Below the pieces are notes generated by a model, which saw nothing but the letters and a program-made list of their open reading frames with translations, was not told the DNA's origin and did not search any database. Below, in pieces: positions 7,925-15,409 of a stretch of DNA of 15,512 nucleotides. Both the position numbers and the translations under genes were made by a program. The stretch is from Candidatus Cloacimonadota bacterium. GTDB taxonomy: Bacteria; Cloacimonadota; Cloacimonadia; Cloacimonadales; Cloacimonadaceae. Location of the stretch: assembly GCA_023228285.1 (NCBI GenBank), contig JALOBM010000050.1, forward strand, positions 1 through 15,512, read 5' to 3'. Within the stretch, counting starts at the first letter, position 1. Each line of letters opens with the position of its first letter.

Positions 7925-7935
7925 AAAACTGAGCG

Positions 7936-7976
7936 TTTATATTTGATCACAGTTCCAAGAGCTTTGTTTTTGTCAA
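7936..7976 (-). promoter_or_regulatory. Possible promoter of tRNA-Ala
   Basis: On the minus strand TTGACA (7976 to 7971) is followed by two possible -10 elements. TGTGAT lies after a 17-19 nt spacing range and TATAAA (7941 to 7936) ends 11 nt before the mature tRNA 5' end. The TTGACA-to-TATAAA distance (29 nt) is too long for one standard promoter, so the exact pairing is unclear. The TTGACA sits in a 13-mer identical to the one at 47-59. Confidence 0.35.
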
Positions 7977-8149
7977 GCAGAAAATGGCTTAGCTGCCATC
8001 AGAGTACACGCATCCGTCTGTAGGACATGATGTTAACCAATATTTACTTTTCCTTATGTAAACTGAATATCGGGAAATAACAAAAAAACACTTGTGTAAT
8101 TTGCCATTGCCAGAAAAGTGGCTCTTTAAAGAATATTACGATCCATTGT

Positions 8150-8154
8150 GGAGG
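8150..8154 (+). promoter_or_regulatory. Ribosome binding site that sets the PPIase start
   Basis: GGAGG stands 5 nt before the ATG at 8160. An in-frame GTG at 8148 overlaps this site and would leave no Shine-Dalgarno sequence of its own, so the ATG is the better start. Confidence 0.8.
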
Positions 8155-8159
8155 ATATA

Positions 8160-9944
8160 ATGCTCGAAGACTTGAGAAAGAAACAGAAAGTCATCATCTA
8201 TTTTGTGGCCATCATCTTCATCCTGGGGATGGGAGCCGTTGGTGTTGTGGAGGTTTTCACACCAAAGCCATATGTGGGCAAAGTGGCTGGTACAAAGATC
8301 AGTTTTGAGATGTATCAAAACAAGATTCAGGAAATGTATACCAGACATAGCGAAAGCAACCCCAATCAACCCATTGATGATGCAACCCGGAAGAACCTGG
8401 AGAATCAGGCTTGGCAGGAATTGGTGGATGGAATCCTCTGGGACAAGCAAATCAAAAAGCATAAGATAAAGGTCAAAGACGACGAAATCCTTACTGAGAT
8501 GCAGAATAATCCTCCTGAGGAGCTCATGCAGAATCCCGCTTTACAAACAGATGGCAGATTCGATACAGGCAAATACATTGCCGCTCTTAAAAATGATCCC
8601 AATTTGTTCTTGGTCTTGGAAGACTATTATAAAAGCTATCTGCCTCGTAAACGCCTGCAAGAAAAGATTATGGCAGATGCCGGGATTACCTTGGACAGCT
8701 TAAAGGCCGAATACATTAAAGAGAACGACATTGTGCGTGGCAAGATGATATTCTTCGATTACAATACCATCAAAGACGTTCAGGTGTCCGATGAAGATAT
8801 TCAGAAGTATTATGACGAGAAAAAAGAAGAAGAATACAAAAAGGGTCCAGCAACCAAGATGCAGTTCTTTGTGTTTGAAGAAAAGCCATCTGATGAAGAT
8901 ATCGCTGAAGCAAAGAAGAGTGCGGATCAGCTGGCTGCCAGAGCCAGAGCCGGGGAAGATTTTGCCCAATTGGCCATCGATTATTCAGACGATCCCGGAT
9001 CGGGACAGAATGGCGGATCTTTGGGAGTATTTGGCAAGGGACAAATGGTTCCCGAATTTGAAGCAGCCGCTTTTAGCTTGAAAGAAGGTGACATCTCTGA
9101 TCCCGTCAAGAGCGATTTTGGTTGGCATATTATTCGTGTTGACCGCATTGTAAGCACTGATCCAGCAAACCCTCAAGTGGAAGCCAGACATATTTTGGTG
9201 AAGATTGAAGCTAGTGAGACCACCAAGATCGAGATTGCTGAGAAAGCTCAGAAAGCTCAGGAAATGCTGAAAAAGAAGAAGATTGATGAAGTGGCAAAAG
9301 CTCTGGATATGGAACCCCAAGACAGCGATTGGGTGGCTCCTGATGCACAGTATATCTCTGGAATCGGTCAGCTTCCTCAGTTGATCTCCTGGATGGCAAA
9401 AGCCAAAAAAGGCAAAGTAAGTGAAGTTATCAGAGATCAACAAGGTCGCATGATCGTTGGAAAGATTACTGAAAAAGCAAAAACCTACTATGAAGAATTT
9501 GAGAAGGTTCGCCCCCGCATTCGCTATGAGCTTGAAAAGCAGCAGAAGCTGGCAAAAGCCAGACAAAAAGCTGATGAATTTGCCGCTAAATACACAGCTG
9601 ACCAGTATTTTGACAAGGCTGAAGCAGAAGGTTGGAAAGTGTTTGATGTGACCAATTTCAAACGCGGCAACAGCGCTCCTGGCATCGGTATCTCAGATAT
9701 GTTTGCCGATGAAGCTCTGAAACTGAATGAGGGCGATCTCAGTCCAGTAATTCACGATCCCAAGGGAAGTTACATTATAAAGGCTGAAAGCCGCACCAAA
9801 CCAGATATTGCTGCTTTTGAGAAAGATACTGACAAACAAAAAGAGATTCGCGAGAAGCTGGAAAACCTCGCTTTCTCCCGCTGGTATCAGCAGATGCGGG
9901 AAGAAGCCAAGATAGAAGACCGTCGCGCAGAATTTGGCTTGTAA
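8160..9944 (+). CDS. Membrane-anchored PpiC/SurA-type peptidyl-prolyl isomerase (PpiD-like)
   Basis: About 594 residues. One N-terminal transmembrane helix (about 11-31) follows a basic cytoplasmic start, so the bulk faces the periplasm, as in PpiD. A SurA-N-like helical region (about 40-190) precedes one clear parvulin domain (about 232-330, with ARAGEDFAQLAIDYSDDPGS, GGSLGVFGKG and GWHIIRVDRI). A second parvulin-like segment begins with EARHILVKI (341-349) but lacks the usual core and looks degenerate. A third related stretch (about 480-545) ends in a charged helical tail. The role expected from the family is folding of exported and outer-membrane proteins. It is followed by a 91-nt gap with a hairpin and then the phosphohexomutase gene. 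Confidence 0.88.
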   Translation: MLEDLRKKQKVIIYFVAIIFILGMGAVGVVEVFTPKPYVGKVAGTKISFEMYQNKIQEMYTRHSESNPNQPIDDATRKNLENQAWQELVDGILWDKQIKKHKIKVKDDEILTEMQNNPPEELMQNPALQTDGRFDTGKYIAALKNDPNLFLVLEDYYKSYLPRKRLQEKIMADAGITLDSLKAEYIKENDIVRGKMIFFDYNTIKDVQVSDEDIQKYYDEKKEEEYKKGPATKMQFFVFEEKPSDEDIAEAKKSADQLAARARAGEDFAQLAIDYSDDPGSGQNGGSLGVFGKGQMVPEFEAAAFSLKEGDISDPVKSDFGWHIIRVDRIVSTDPANPQVEARHILVKIEASETTKIEIAEKAQKAQEMLKKKKIDEVAKALDMEPQDSDWVAPDAQYISGIGQLPQLISWMAKAKKGKVSEVIRDQQGRMIVGKITEKAKTYYEEFEKVRPRIRYELEKQQKLAKARQKADEFAAKYTADQYFDKAEAEGWKVFDVTNFKRGNSAPGIGISDMFADEALKLNEGDLSPVIHDPKGSYIIKAESRTKPDIAAFEKDTDKQKEIREKLENLAFSRWYQQMREEAKIEDRRAEFGL

Positions 9945-9981
9945 CAACTGAATCTACTGGCTGTAATGCCGTCATATATCA

Positions 9982-10013
9982 GATGCGGATGGCCTTTGAC
10001 GGTTTTCCGCATC
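9982..10013 (+). terminator. Hairpin between the PPIase and phosphohexomutase genes
   Basis: GATGCGGA (9982-9989) pairs perfectly with TCCGCATC (10006-10013) around a 16-nt loop. The following CTTTGCTTCT is only moderately T-rich, so it may be a weak terminator or attenuator, or a transcript-stabilising structure, rather than a full stop. It lies 37 nt after the upstream stop codon and 22 nt before the next ATG. Confidence 0.45.
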
Positions 10014-10035
10014 CTTTGCTTCTAAAGGAGAAATC

Positions 10036-11391
10036 ATGAGCAAACTAATGACTAGTGTGAGCGGGGTTCGGGGTATCTATGGTGACACTCTCACTCCACC
10101 TGTCGTGCAACAATACGTGGCGAGCTTTGCCGCAATACAGAAACAAGCATACGGAAAAGGCAGAATCATCATTGGAAGAGACAGCCGTACCACCGGAAAT
10201 GCCATGATGCACAATATCGTATCCACGGTCAATAGTATTGGTCTGGACGTTACAGATCTGGGTGTGGTCTCCACTCCTACGGTTTTACTGGCGGTTGAAG
10301 AGAGCGATGCTATCGGTGGAATCGCAATCACTGCCTCTCACAATCCTCCTCAGTGGAATGCGATGAAGTTCGTGGATCGGGATGGTCTGTTCCTTGCTCC
10401 TGATAAAGCCGCCAAATTCCTGGCAGATGTCCATAAACCTGTTCTCTGGGCTGATTGGCAGACCGTAGGCCGGTTGAACTACGATGATAAAGCAATCCAG
10501 AGGCACATAGATAAAGTACTGAACATTCCATATTTGGATGTAGATGCTATCCAGAAACGAAAGATCAAGGTAGTTCTGGATTCCGTGAACGGTGCCGGAG
10601 GTCTGATCTCCCCATTGCTACTAGAGGCTTTGGGATGCACTGTAGTCGGCATCAATACTGACCCCACCGGCGTCTTCGCTCATCCGGCAGAACCATTGAA
10701 TCAAAACCTTGGCCAGCTGGAAGAAGCAGTAAAAATGCATGGGGCAGACATTGGTTTTGCCACCGATCCGGATGTTGACCGGCTCTCGATCGTAGATGAA
10801 CAAGGAAAGTGCATCGGAGAAGAATTGAGTGTTGTGCTGGCACAATGCTATGTTATGCCGAAGAAACGCGGTGATATCGTAGTAAATCTCTCTACTTCAA
10901 TGCTTAGTGACGACATTGCTCGCAGATATGGGGTGAAGGTTCATCGCACAAAGGTGGGTGAGGTGAACGTTGGTAAAAAGATGCAAGAGCTTTCCTCCCC
11001 GATTGGTGGAGAAGGGAATGGCGGTATCATCTGCCCAGAAGTTCACTACACCCGCGACGCACCTGCAGGTATGGCTTTGATTCTGGGCTTGTTGGCAGAA
11101 AGCGGTAAATCGGTATCCGAATTGGTGCAAGAACTGCCCAAATACTACTTTGCCAAAGACAAACTTGAGCTTGCTGCCTCGGAAATGGATGCAGCCATGG
11201 CAAAAGTTCCACATATGCTACAGGGTTACGAGATTGATACTCAGGATGGCATCAAAGGCACTAGAGACAAGCATTGGATTCACATCCGTAAATCCGGTAC
11301 CGAACCTATCATCAGAGTGTATGTGGAGAGTGAGAGCCCGGATTATAGCGTTCAACTCTGCCAGGAGACTATCCAGAAACTGAAACATTAG
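10036..11391 (+). CDS. glmM: Phosphohexomutase (phosphoglucosamine mutase / PMM-PGM family)
   Basis: 451 residues, a full-length cytoplasmic alpha-D-phosphohexomutase that isomerises hexose 6-phosphates and 1-phosphates. The phosphoserine loop TASHNPP carries Ser101. The magnesium loop DPDVDR supplies Asp244, Asp246 and Asp248. The sugar-specificity loop reads GGEGNGG (324-330), and the phosphate-binding loop RKSGTEP is at 418-424. An AAAGGAG site lies 5 nt before the ATG. The specificity loop resembles archaeal-type GlmM or dual-specificity enzymes more than classical bacterial GlmM, so GlcN-6-P (cell wall) is likely but Man-6-P or Glc-6-P is possible. ManA in the same window would make Man-6-P. 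Its stop codon overlaps the stop of the convergent methyltransferase. Confidence 0.88.
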   Translation: MSKLMTSVSGVRGIYGDTLTPPVVQQYVASFAAIQKQAYGKGRIIIGRDSRTTGNAMMHNIVSTVNSIGLDVTDLGVVSTPTVLLAVEESDAIGGIAITASHNPPQWNAMKFVDRDGLFLAPDKAAKFLADVHKPVLWADWQTVGRLNYDDKAIQRHIDKVLNIPYLDVDAIQKRKIKVVLDSVNGAGGLISPLLLEALGCTVVGINTDPTGVFAHPAEPLNQNLGQLEEAVKMHGADIGFATDPDVDRLSIVDEQGKCIGEELSVVLAQCYVMPKKRGDIVVNLSTSMLSDDIARRYGVKVHRTKVGEVNVGKKMQELSSPIGGEGNGGIICPEVHYTRDAPAGMALILGLLAESGKSVSELVQELPKYYFAKDKLELAASEMDAAMAKVPHMLQGYEIDTQDGIKGTRDKHWIHIRKSGTEPIIRVYVESESPDYSVQLCQETIQKLKH

Positions 11392-12125
11392 TCCGTATAC
11401 AAGGACAGATGATAACATAAGATAGCAGTGCTGATGGCAAGATTCAGAGATTCCATGCTTCCATGCATCCTGATCTTGAGGCTCGAATCTGCTCTTGCCA
11501 TCAGTACTTTGTTAACTCCGTGAGCTTCACTGCCCAGGATGTAAATCTCCGGGTCAAGGGAGGGACGGTGGTCTTCCAATGCTGTATCAGCATCCATGTC
11601 CAATACCACTTTCTTAGCCTCCAAAGCAAGCAATGCTTCGTAGTCCAATATCTCCCAAGGGATAGCATACACTGCCCCCAGGGAAGCACGTACCACCTTG
11701 GGATTAGCCAGTTCACAACTGTCTTCGGAGAGGAAGATGGCATCCATGCCTAATGCTGCAGCTGTGCGAAATATGGTGCCCAGATTACCGGGATCAGACA
11801 CTCGATCCAGATACAAGGCTCGCTTGAAACTCTTTACACCCGGATTTGGCAAGGGATATAAACCGGCTATGCCCGCCGGATGCTCGCTCTCGCAGAAACG
11901 CTTCATCTCATCAGCACTGCATACCCAAGTACGGATGTTTTGCTTCTTCTCAAGCTCAGGGGAGCAAATAAACAGCTCCAGAGGCTCTATTCCAAAGGCT
12001 TCTAACTGATCTATGAGTCTTTGTCCTTCAACCACCATCAGCTCTTTTCCCAGGCGATATTTCTTTTGTTTCAGCTTGGCTAATTCCGCAATATATGCCT
12101 TGGAAATTCTTTCATTTTTGGGCAC
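11388..12125 (-). CDS. SpoU/TrmH-family RNA 2'-O-ribose methyltransferase
   Basis: 245 residues, an S-adenosylmethionine-dependent SPOUT enzyme with the trefoil-knot motifs in order: motif 1 from DPGNLGTIFR (111-120), motif 2 LGSEAHGV (197-204), and motif 3 SLNLAISTAI (226-235). The N-terminal part (about 5-90, with VVEGQRLI at 31-38) matches the L30e-like substrate-binding domain found in rRNA-modifying members such as RlmB and TsnR. The target is therefore probably 23S rRNA, but the nucleotide cannot be told. The start is GTG with AGGAG 7 nt upstream. The upstream region is crowded with DnaA boxes, so DnaA could influence its transcription (inference). Confidence 0.88.
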   Translation of the reverse strand: MPKNERISKAYIAELAKLKQKKYRLGKELMVVEGQRLIDQLEAFGIEPLELFICSPELEKKQNIRTWVCSADEMKRFCESEHPAGIAGLYPLPNPGVKSFKRALYLDRVSDPGNLGTIFRTAAALGMDAIFLSEDSCELANPKVVRASLGAVYAIPWEILDYEALLALEAKKVVLDMDADTALEDHRPSLDPEIYILGSEAHGVNKVLMARADSSLKIRMHGSMESLNLAISTAILCYHLSLYTD

Positions 12126-12288
12126 TGGATAGCTCCTTGTTAATCAGTTATCTACACACTTATCCACATCCATTGGTGGATAAGTATGATGATCTAAGTT
12201 GTTGTTACATGTACACATGATCTTCTCGCCTAAAACTCGCTAAGCACTTATCCACAAGTTATCCACATTGTCATAACGGCCTGTCTTT
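12126..12288. other. Candidate oriC or DnaA-binding region (five DnaA boxes)
   Basis: This 163-bp gap holds five 9-mers close to the DnaA box TTATCCACA: TTATCTACA (12148-12156), TTATCCACA (12160-12168), the reverse-strand TTATCCACC (12175-12183), TTATCCACA (12248-12256) and TTATCCACA (12259-12267). Three are perfect. They form two groups separated by about 65 bp that contains two GATC sites and an ACATGT palindrome. Boxes two and three form a perfect 10-bp inverted repeat. Five boxes in 120 bp is far above chance. Replication origin, DnaA titration site, or DnaA control of the methyltransferase promoter are all possible; dnaA itself is not in the window. Confidence 0.65.
12158..12185. repeat. 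Perfect inverted repeat made of two DnaA boxes
   Basis: ACTTATCCAC (12158-12167) and GTGGATAAGT (12176-12185) are exact reverse complements separated by 8 bp. Each arm contains most of a DnaA box, so this places two boxes head to head. No T-tract follows on either strand, which argues against a terminator. Confidence 0.8.
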
Positions 12289-13962
12289 TTATAAGATAGA
12301 GAACTTGACCCGCAAGCGCTTGCCTGTAGCACTATACTCTACTATGTACACTCCGCGGATCAGCGAATCAAAACCGGGGATATCCTGTAGCAAGATGATA
12401 CCTGATGATTTTGCACTTGGATCATGGTCGAAAGACAGAATTCTCTGACCTTTAAGATTATACACATAAATCTTGGATTCTGCAATTGAGTCCACTGCAA
12501 GGTACCAATCCAGAAAGGCGGGAGAGTTCGTGGACACGGGATTGGGGCGCACTACTAGGCTCTCTTTGGGTGTCTCGTACTGGTAGTCTATACTAAGGGC
12601 AACTGAGGTATTTCCGGACTGATCAACAGCATAGACTCCGCAGTTTCCTGAACTGCCGATCTCGAAGTCTACGTGGATTTCCTGGGCATAGATTTGGGAG
12701 TAGAGCCAGAAATCCGCATGATCGCCCTGTATGTGGTAACACAAAGAGTCCACATCTGCCGGAGCTTCAATAGCGAGATGCAAGCGGCCGTGGTATTGAT
12801 ACTGACGAATCAGCTTTGGGGCTGAAGGCGCATCCTGATCATTCCCCAAAGCAGCATTCACCAAGCTTAGCCACGAGCTTTGGGCAAATGCGAGTTTCAT
12901 ATAGGTTGACCAGGCGATATTCAGATTGTAGCGGACATCAGGAAACCAGATCGCCAAAGCACCCAAATTTTGCTGGTAGTAAGTAGTAGAAAAGACATTG
13001 TACGGGACTAATTGCTCGTAAAACTCCCATACTTCGGCACTCATTTCCGGCAGGATCCCGTTTTCGATGATTCGGGAAAGCATCTGTTTCACATCCACAT
13101 CTGCGTATCCGCTATTCATTTCGTATAAGCTATCGCGTATCTTCATGAGTTGCGCTGCATGGGGATAGAGATTGCGCCAGTAATCTGATAGCAGGTTGTA
13201 GTAGCTACCCAAAACAGAAGTATCTATTACCGAACAGCTTATGTTTAGAAAGTAGTTTGAGGGATTATTCTGCGAACCGGGCAGATAGGATTCCAGATAC
13301 AAATCCGGAATCTGAGCTGCCACAGCCCGGGGTTCTTGGGAAAAGAGCGGGATCATTGTCTGATAGGGAAAGCCGTTTACTGGCACCAAATCTGCCGAGC
13401 CGACAATGTAATCTGCAAAGTGTCTTAGTTCATATCCAATTTCTATGCTTTGCATGCTGCAAGCGTCAAATAGTAGGATATCCAGGCTGGGCGTTCCAGA
13501 CAATGCAGCGCTCAGTTCGCCATTTGCTACTCCGATGGCGTTTCCGCTTTCTTCATCAGGGGAGATGTATTTACTTTGTTTATACCAGCTATCCGCGTGA
13601 GACCATATAATCAGCATTCTGCGTGAAGCAGGATAGTGCTTAAAGCCCCAGGAGACGAAATCTCTCAGCACTTCAGGATCACCGCTGTCCACATTACCCA
13701 AGCTCTGCACAATGCGGGAATTGAATCCTGCTTCGGGATTGTGCTCGATTTTATGTCGTTTTGCACCGCTTCCAGGTAAATCAAGCTGTACGATCAGGTT
13801 CAGATTATGTGGTTGTTCCACTGCTTCCATTGCTTGTAAGTTCTCTATGGCCTGTCCAGAGAGATCGTTATCCGCACCCATGTAGATCAATACCGTCCAA
13901 TCCTCAGCAAATAGAGCCGGGACAAGCATGAGCAGAAATAAAAGTAGGGAAATTTTCTTCAT
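12289..13962 (-). CDS. Secreted clostripain-family (C11) cysteine peptidase with C-terminal sorting-type domain
   Basis: 557 residues. A signal peptide (about 1-19: KK, hydrophobic core, ALFAE) is followed by a C11 caspase-like fold: TVLIYMGADNDL (23-34), IIWSHADSW with catalytic His122, and DILLFDACSM with catalytic Cys168. The classical His-Gly is His-Ala here. The middle part ends near 370. A beta-sandwich segment (about 385-465) follows, and then a C-terminal module (about 470-557) with RPNP, VYNLKGQR and GVYIVEY, like type IX or FlgD-type sorting domains, so export and surface attachment are likely. Clostripain relatives cleave after Arg or Lys, but specificity here is not shown. No Shine-Dalgarno site precedes the ATG. 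The DnaA-box region lies downstream. Confidence 0.87.
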   Translation of the reverse strand: MKKISLLLFLLMLVPALFAEDWTVLIYMGADNDLSGQAIENLQAMEAVEQPHNLNLIVQLDLPGSGAKRHKIEHNPEAGFNSRIVQSLGNVDSGDPEVLRDFVSWGFKHYPASRRMLIIWSHADSWYKQSKYISPDEESGNAIGVANGELSAALSGTPSLDILLFDACSMQSIEIGYELRHFADYIVGSADLVPVNGFPYQTMIPLFSQEPRAVAAQIPDLYLESYLPGSQNNPSNYFLNISCSVIDTSVLGSYYNLLSDYWRNLYPHAAQLMKIRDSLYEMNSGYADVDVKQMLSRIIENGILPEMSAEVWEFYEQLVPYNVFSTTYYQQNLGALAIWFPDVRYNLNIAWSTYMKLAFAQSSWLSLVNAALGNDQDAPSAPKLIRQYQYHGRLHLAIEAPADVDSLCYHIQGDHADFWLYSQIYAQEIHVDFEIGSSGNCGVYAVDQSGNTSVALSIDYQYETPKESLVVRPNPVSTNSPAFLDWYLAVDSIAESKIYVYNLKGQRILSFDHDPSAKSSGIILLQDIPGFDSLIRGVYIVEYSATGKRLRVKFSIL

Positions 13963-13996
13963 ATTAAAAGCTAAAGTTGTATGTATAAAACGGGAA

Positions 13997-14017
13997 ATCC
14001 GGCAGAATGTGCCGGAT
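13997..14017 (-). terminator. Terminator after butyrate kinase
   Basis: ATCCGGCA (13997-14004) and TGCCGGAT (14010-14017) form a perfect 8-bp stem with a 5-nt loop. On the minus strand it is followed by TTTCCCGTTTTATAC, moderately T-rich. It lies 30 nt after the butyrate kinase stop codon and before the protease gene, so it probably separates the two units. On the plus strand there is no T-tract. Confidence 0.65.
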
Positions 14018-14046
14018 ACCCCAAGTAATTGCTATTGATCGAGGTT

Positions 14047-15126
14047 TTAATATGCATAGTCCATGGCTTCTTCCTGGCCATTGAGAACCCGGATGCCGCC
14101 CTGGCAAAGTGCTTCCATCTCTTTTTCACCAGGATAGAGGTGAATATCTGCTATGAAGCTGCAGCGGGATTTGATCTCGTTTACAATGAGATCATTGTAA
14201 ACCAAACCTCCGGAGAGGAATATTCCGTCCACTTTTCCGGAAAGCACAGTTGAACAAGCGCCTATCTCCTTCGATACCTGATAGCACATAGCTTGAAGGA
14301 TGAATTTTGCTTTTTCATCGCCTTCCATGATGCGTTTGTTTACTTCGATACCGCTGTCGGTGCCCAGATAAGCCATCAATCCGGCCGTTTTGGTAAGGTA
14401 TGTGGTCAATTCTTTTTTCGTGTATTTACCACTGTACGCCAAATCCAGTAAATCACCTATAGGTAACGCTCCAGCGCGCTGAGGGGAGAAGGGTCCCATT
14501 CCCAAAAGTGCATTATTGACATCTACCACTCTGCCGGATTTGATGGCCGCGATTGAGATGCCTCCGCCCATATGAACTCCGATGAGGTTCACACTACTGA
14601 TGTCTTTGCCCAGTTCTTTGGCCATCAGACGAGCGATGTAGCGGATGTTCAGAGCATGCAAGAGGCTTTTACGCTCGATTTCCGGAACACCGGATATTCT
14701 TGCGATATCGTCAAATTCATCCACTACCACAGGATCTACGATGAATCCCGGAATACCAAGTTCTTCCGAGATTGCATTGGCAATAAAAGCACCCAGATTG
14801 GATGCATGAATACGGCCCCAAAGAGCTGGATCCTGCAGATCGCGCAACAGGCTTTTCCCGATTTTTATCGCACCACCACTAACCGGGCGCACCAATCCAC
14901 CTCTACCGACTACGGCATGCAAGCTTTTGGCATCTACATTGTTTTCTGCCATAGCTTCCATCACCAATCCTTTACGAAAGTCGTATTGTTCAATGATACC
15001 GCCAAACTTGTCCAGCTCTGCTGGATCGTGCCTTAAAGTCTTCTCAAATACTGGATGATGATCGTCGTAAACGGCTATTTTCGTAGAAGTAGAGCCGGGA
15101 TTAATCGCGAGTACGCGGTAGGACAT
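14047..15126 (-). CDS. buk: Butyrate kinase
   Basis: 359 residues, normal length for the family, a cytoplasmic ASKHA-fold enzyme. It interconverts butyryl phosphate plus ADP with butyrate plus ATP, and often acts on branched short-chain acids too. Seen: the adenine/phosphate motif INPGSTSTK (8-16), VGRGGLVRPVSGG (73-85), HMGGGIS (185-191), RAGALPIGDL (217-226) and the glycine-rich LSGGLVYN (304-311). The ATG has a GGAGG site 4 nt upstream. It is monocistronic in view; the usual partner, phosphotransbutyrylase, is not adjacent within the window. In an amino-acid fermenter it would make ATP by substrate-level phosphorylation, which is inference. An acetate-kinase identity is unlikely given the length and motifs. 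Confidence 0.95.
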   Translation of the reverse strand: MSYRVLAINPGSTSTKIAVYDDHHPVFEKTLRHDPAELDKFGGIIEQYDFRKGLVMEAMAENNVDAKSLHAVVGRGGLVRPVSGGAIKIGKSLLRDLQDPALWGRIHASNLGAFIANAISEELGIPGFIVDPVVVDEFDDIARISGVPEIERKSLLHALNIRYIARLMAKELGKDISSVNLIGVHMGGGISIAAIKSGRVVDVNNALLGMGPFSPQRAGALPIGDLLDLAYSGKYTKKELTTYLTKTAGLMAYLGTDSGIEVNKRIMEGDEKAKFILQAMCYQVSKEIGACSTVLSGKVDGIFLSGGLVYNDLIVNEIKSRCSFIADIHLYPGEKEMEALCQGGIRVLNGQEEAMDYAY

Positions 15127-15284
15127 AATACCTCCAAATAGTACTATATTTATTTTTTTACCAAACTAGTTGTTTGCGATATCTTGTCAACAGATTAGTG
15201 GAATTTTACTATCTCTTAGTGGGAGACTACTAGGGTGACCCAGCAATAGGCGAGGCTCAGAGATCTCTTAATCAATGACAAAAC

Positions 15285-15339
15285 ATGGATAAACATTGAT
15301 AAATAGTAATAGATGGATTGATAAAACACTGATAAGCTA
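15285..15339. repeat. Helically phased GATAA repeats
   Basis: GATAA occurs at 15288, 15298, 15320 and 15331, so spacings are 10, 22 and 11 bp, close to whole helical turns. Flanking bases are partly shared (TTGATAAA at 15296 and 15318). The stretch is AT-rich. It could be a protein-binding array, bent or easily melted DNA, or chance in AT-rich sequence. Confidence 0.45.
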
Positions 15340-15360
15340 AAACCCAAACAAATATGAAAA

Positions 15361-15392
15361 TCCAGAATCCAGAACCCAGAACCAGAACCAGG
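15361..15392. repeat. Short CCAGAA tandem repeat
   Basis: Three 7-mers of the form (T/C)CCAGAA at 15361, 15368 and 15375 are followed by CCAGAA (15382-15387) and CCAGG (15388-15392). It is a simple low-copy tandem repeat that could vary in length by slippage. It ends 17 nt before a possible start codon. Confidence 0.7.
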
Positions 15393-15409
15393 AAACATCA
15401 AAGCGTGGC

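Larger units (their letters stand above)
15127..15409. other. AT-rich intergenic region upstream of butyrate kinase
   Basis: The buk leader contains TTGACA on the minus strand (15190 to 15185), but no good -10 stands at the normal distance. Further right are AT-rich GATAA repeats (15285-15339) and a CCAGAA tandem repeat (15361-15392). ATCTCT (from about 15210) and AGAGAT (about 15259) could close a loose stem around GGGTGACCC. No coding region is convincing here. Confidence 0.5.

Noticed and set aside
8985..9566. Minus-strand open frame (193 codons) opposite the PPIase gene
   Set aside because: Antisense to a well-supported gene, no ribosome binding site or recognisable motif; a coding shadow.
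12158..12185. Rho-independent terminator of the protease gene
   Set aside because: The stem is AT-rich, made of DnaA-box sequence, lies over 100 nt from the stop codon and has no following T-tract.
14572..15036. Plus-strand open frame (154 codons) opposite butyrate kinase
   Set aside because: Entirely antisense to buk with no protein-like motifs.
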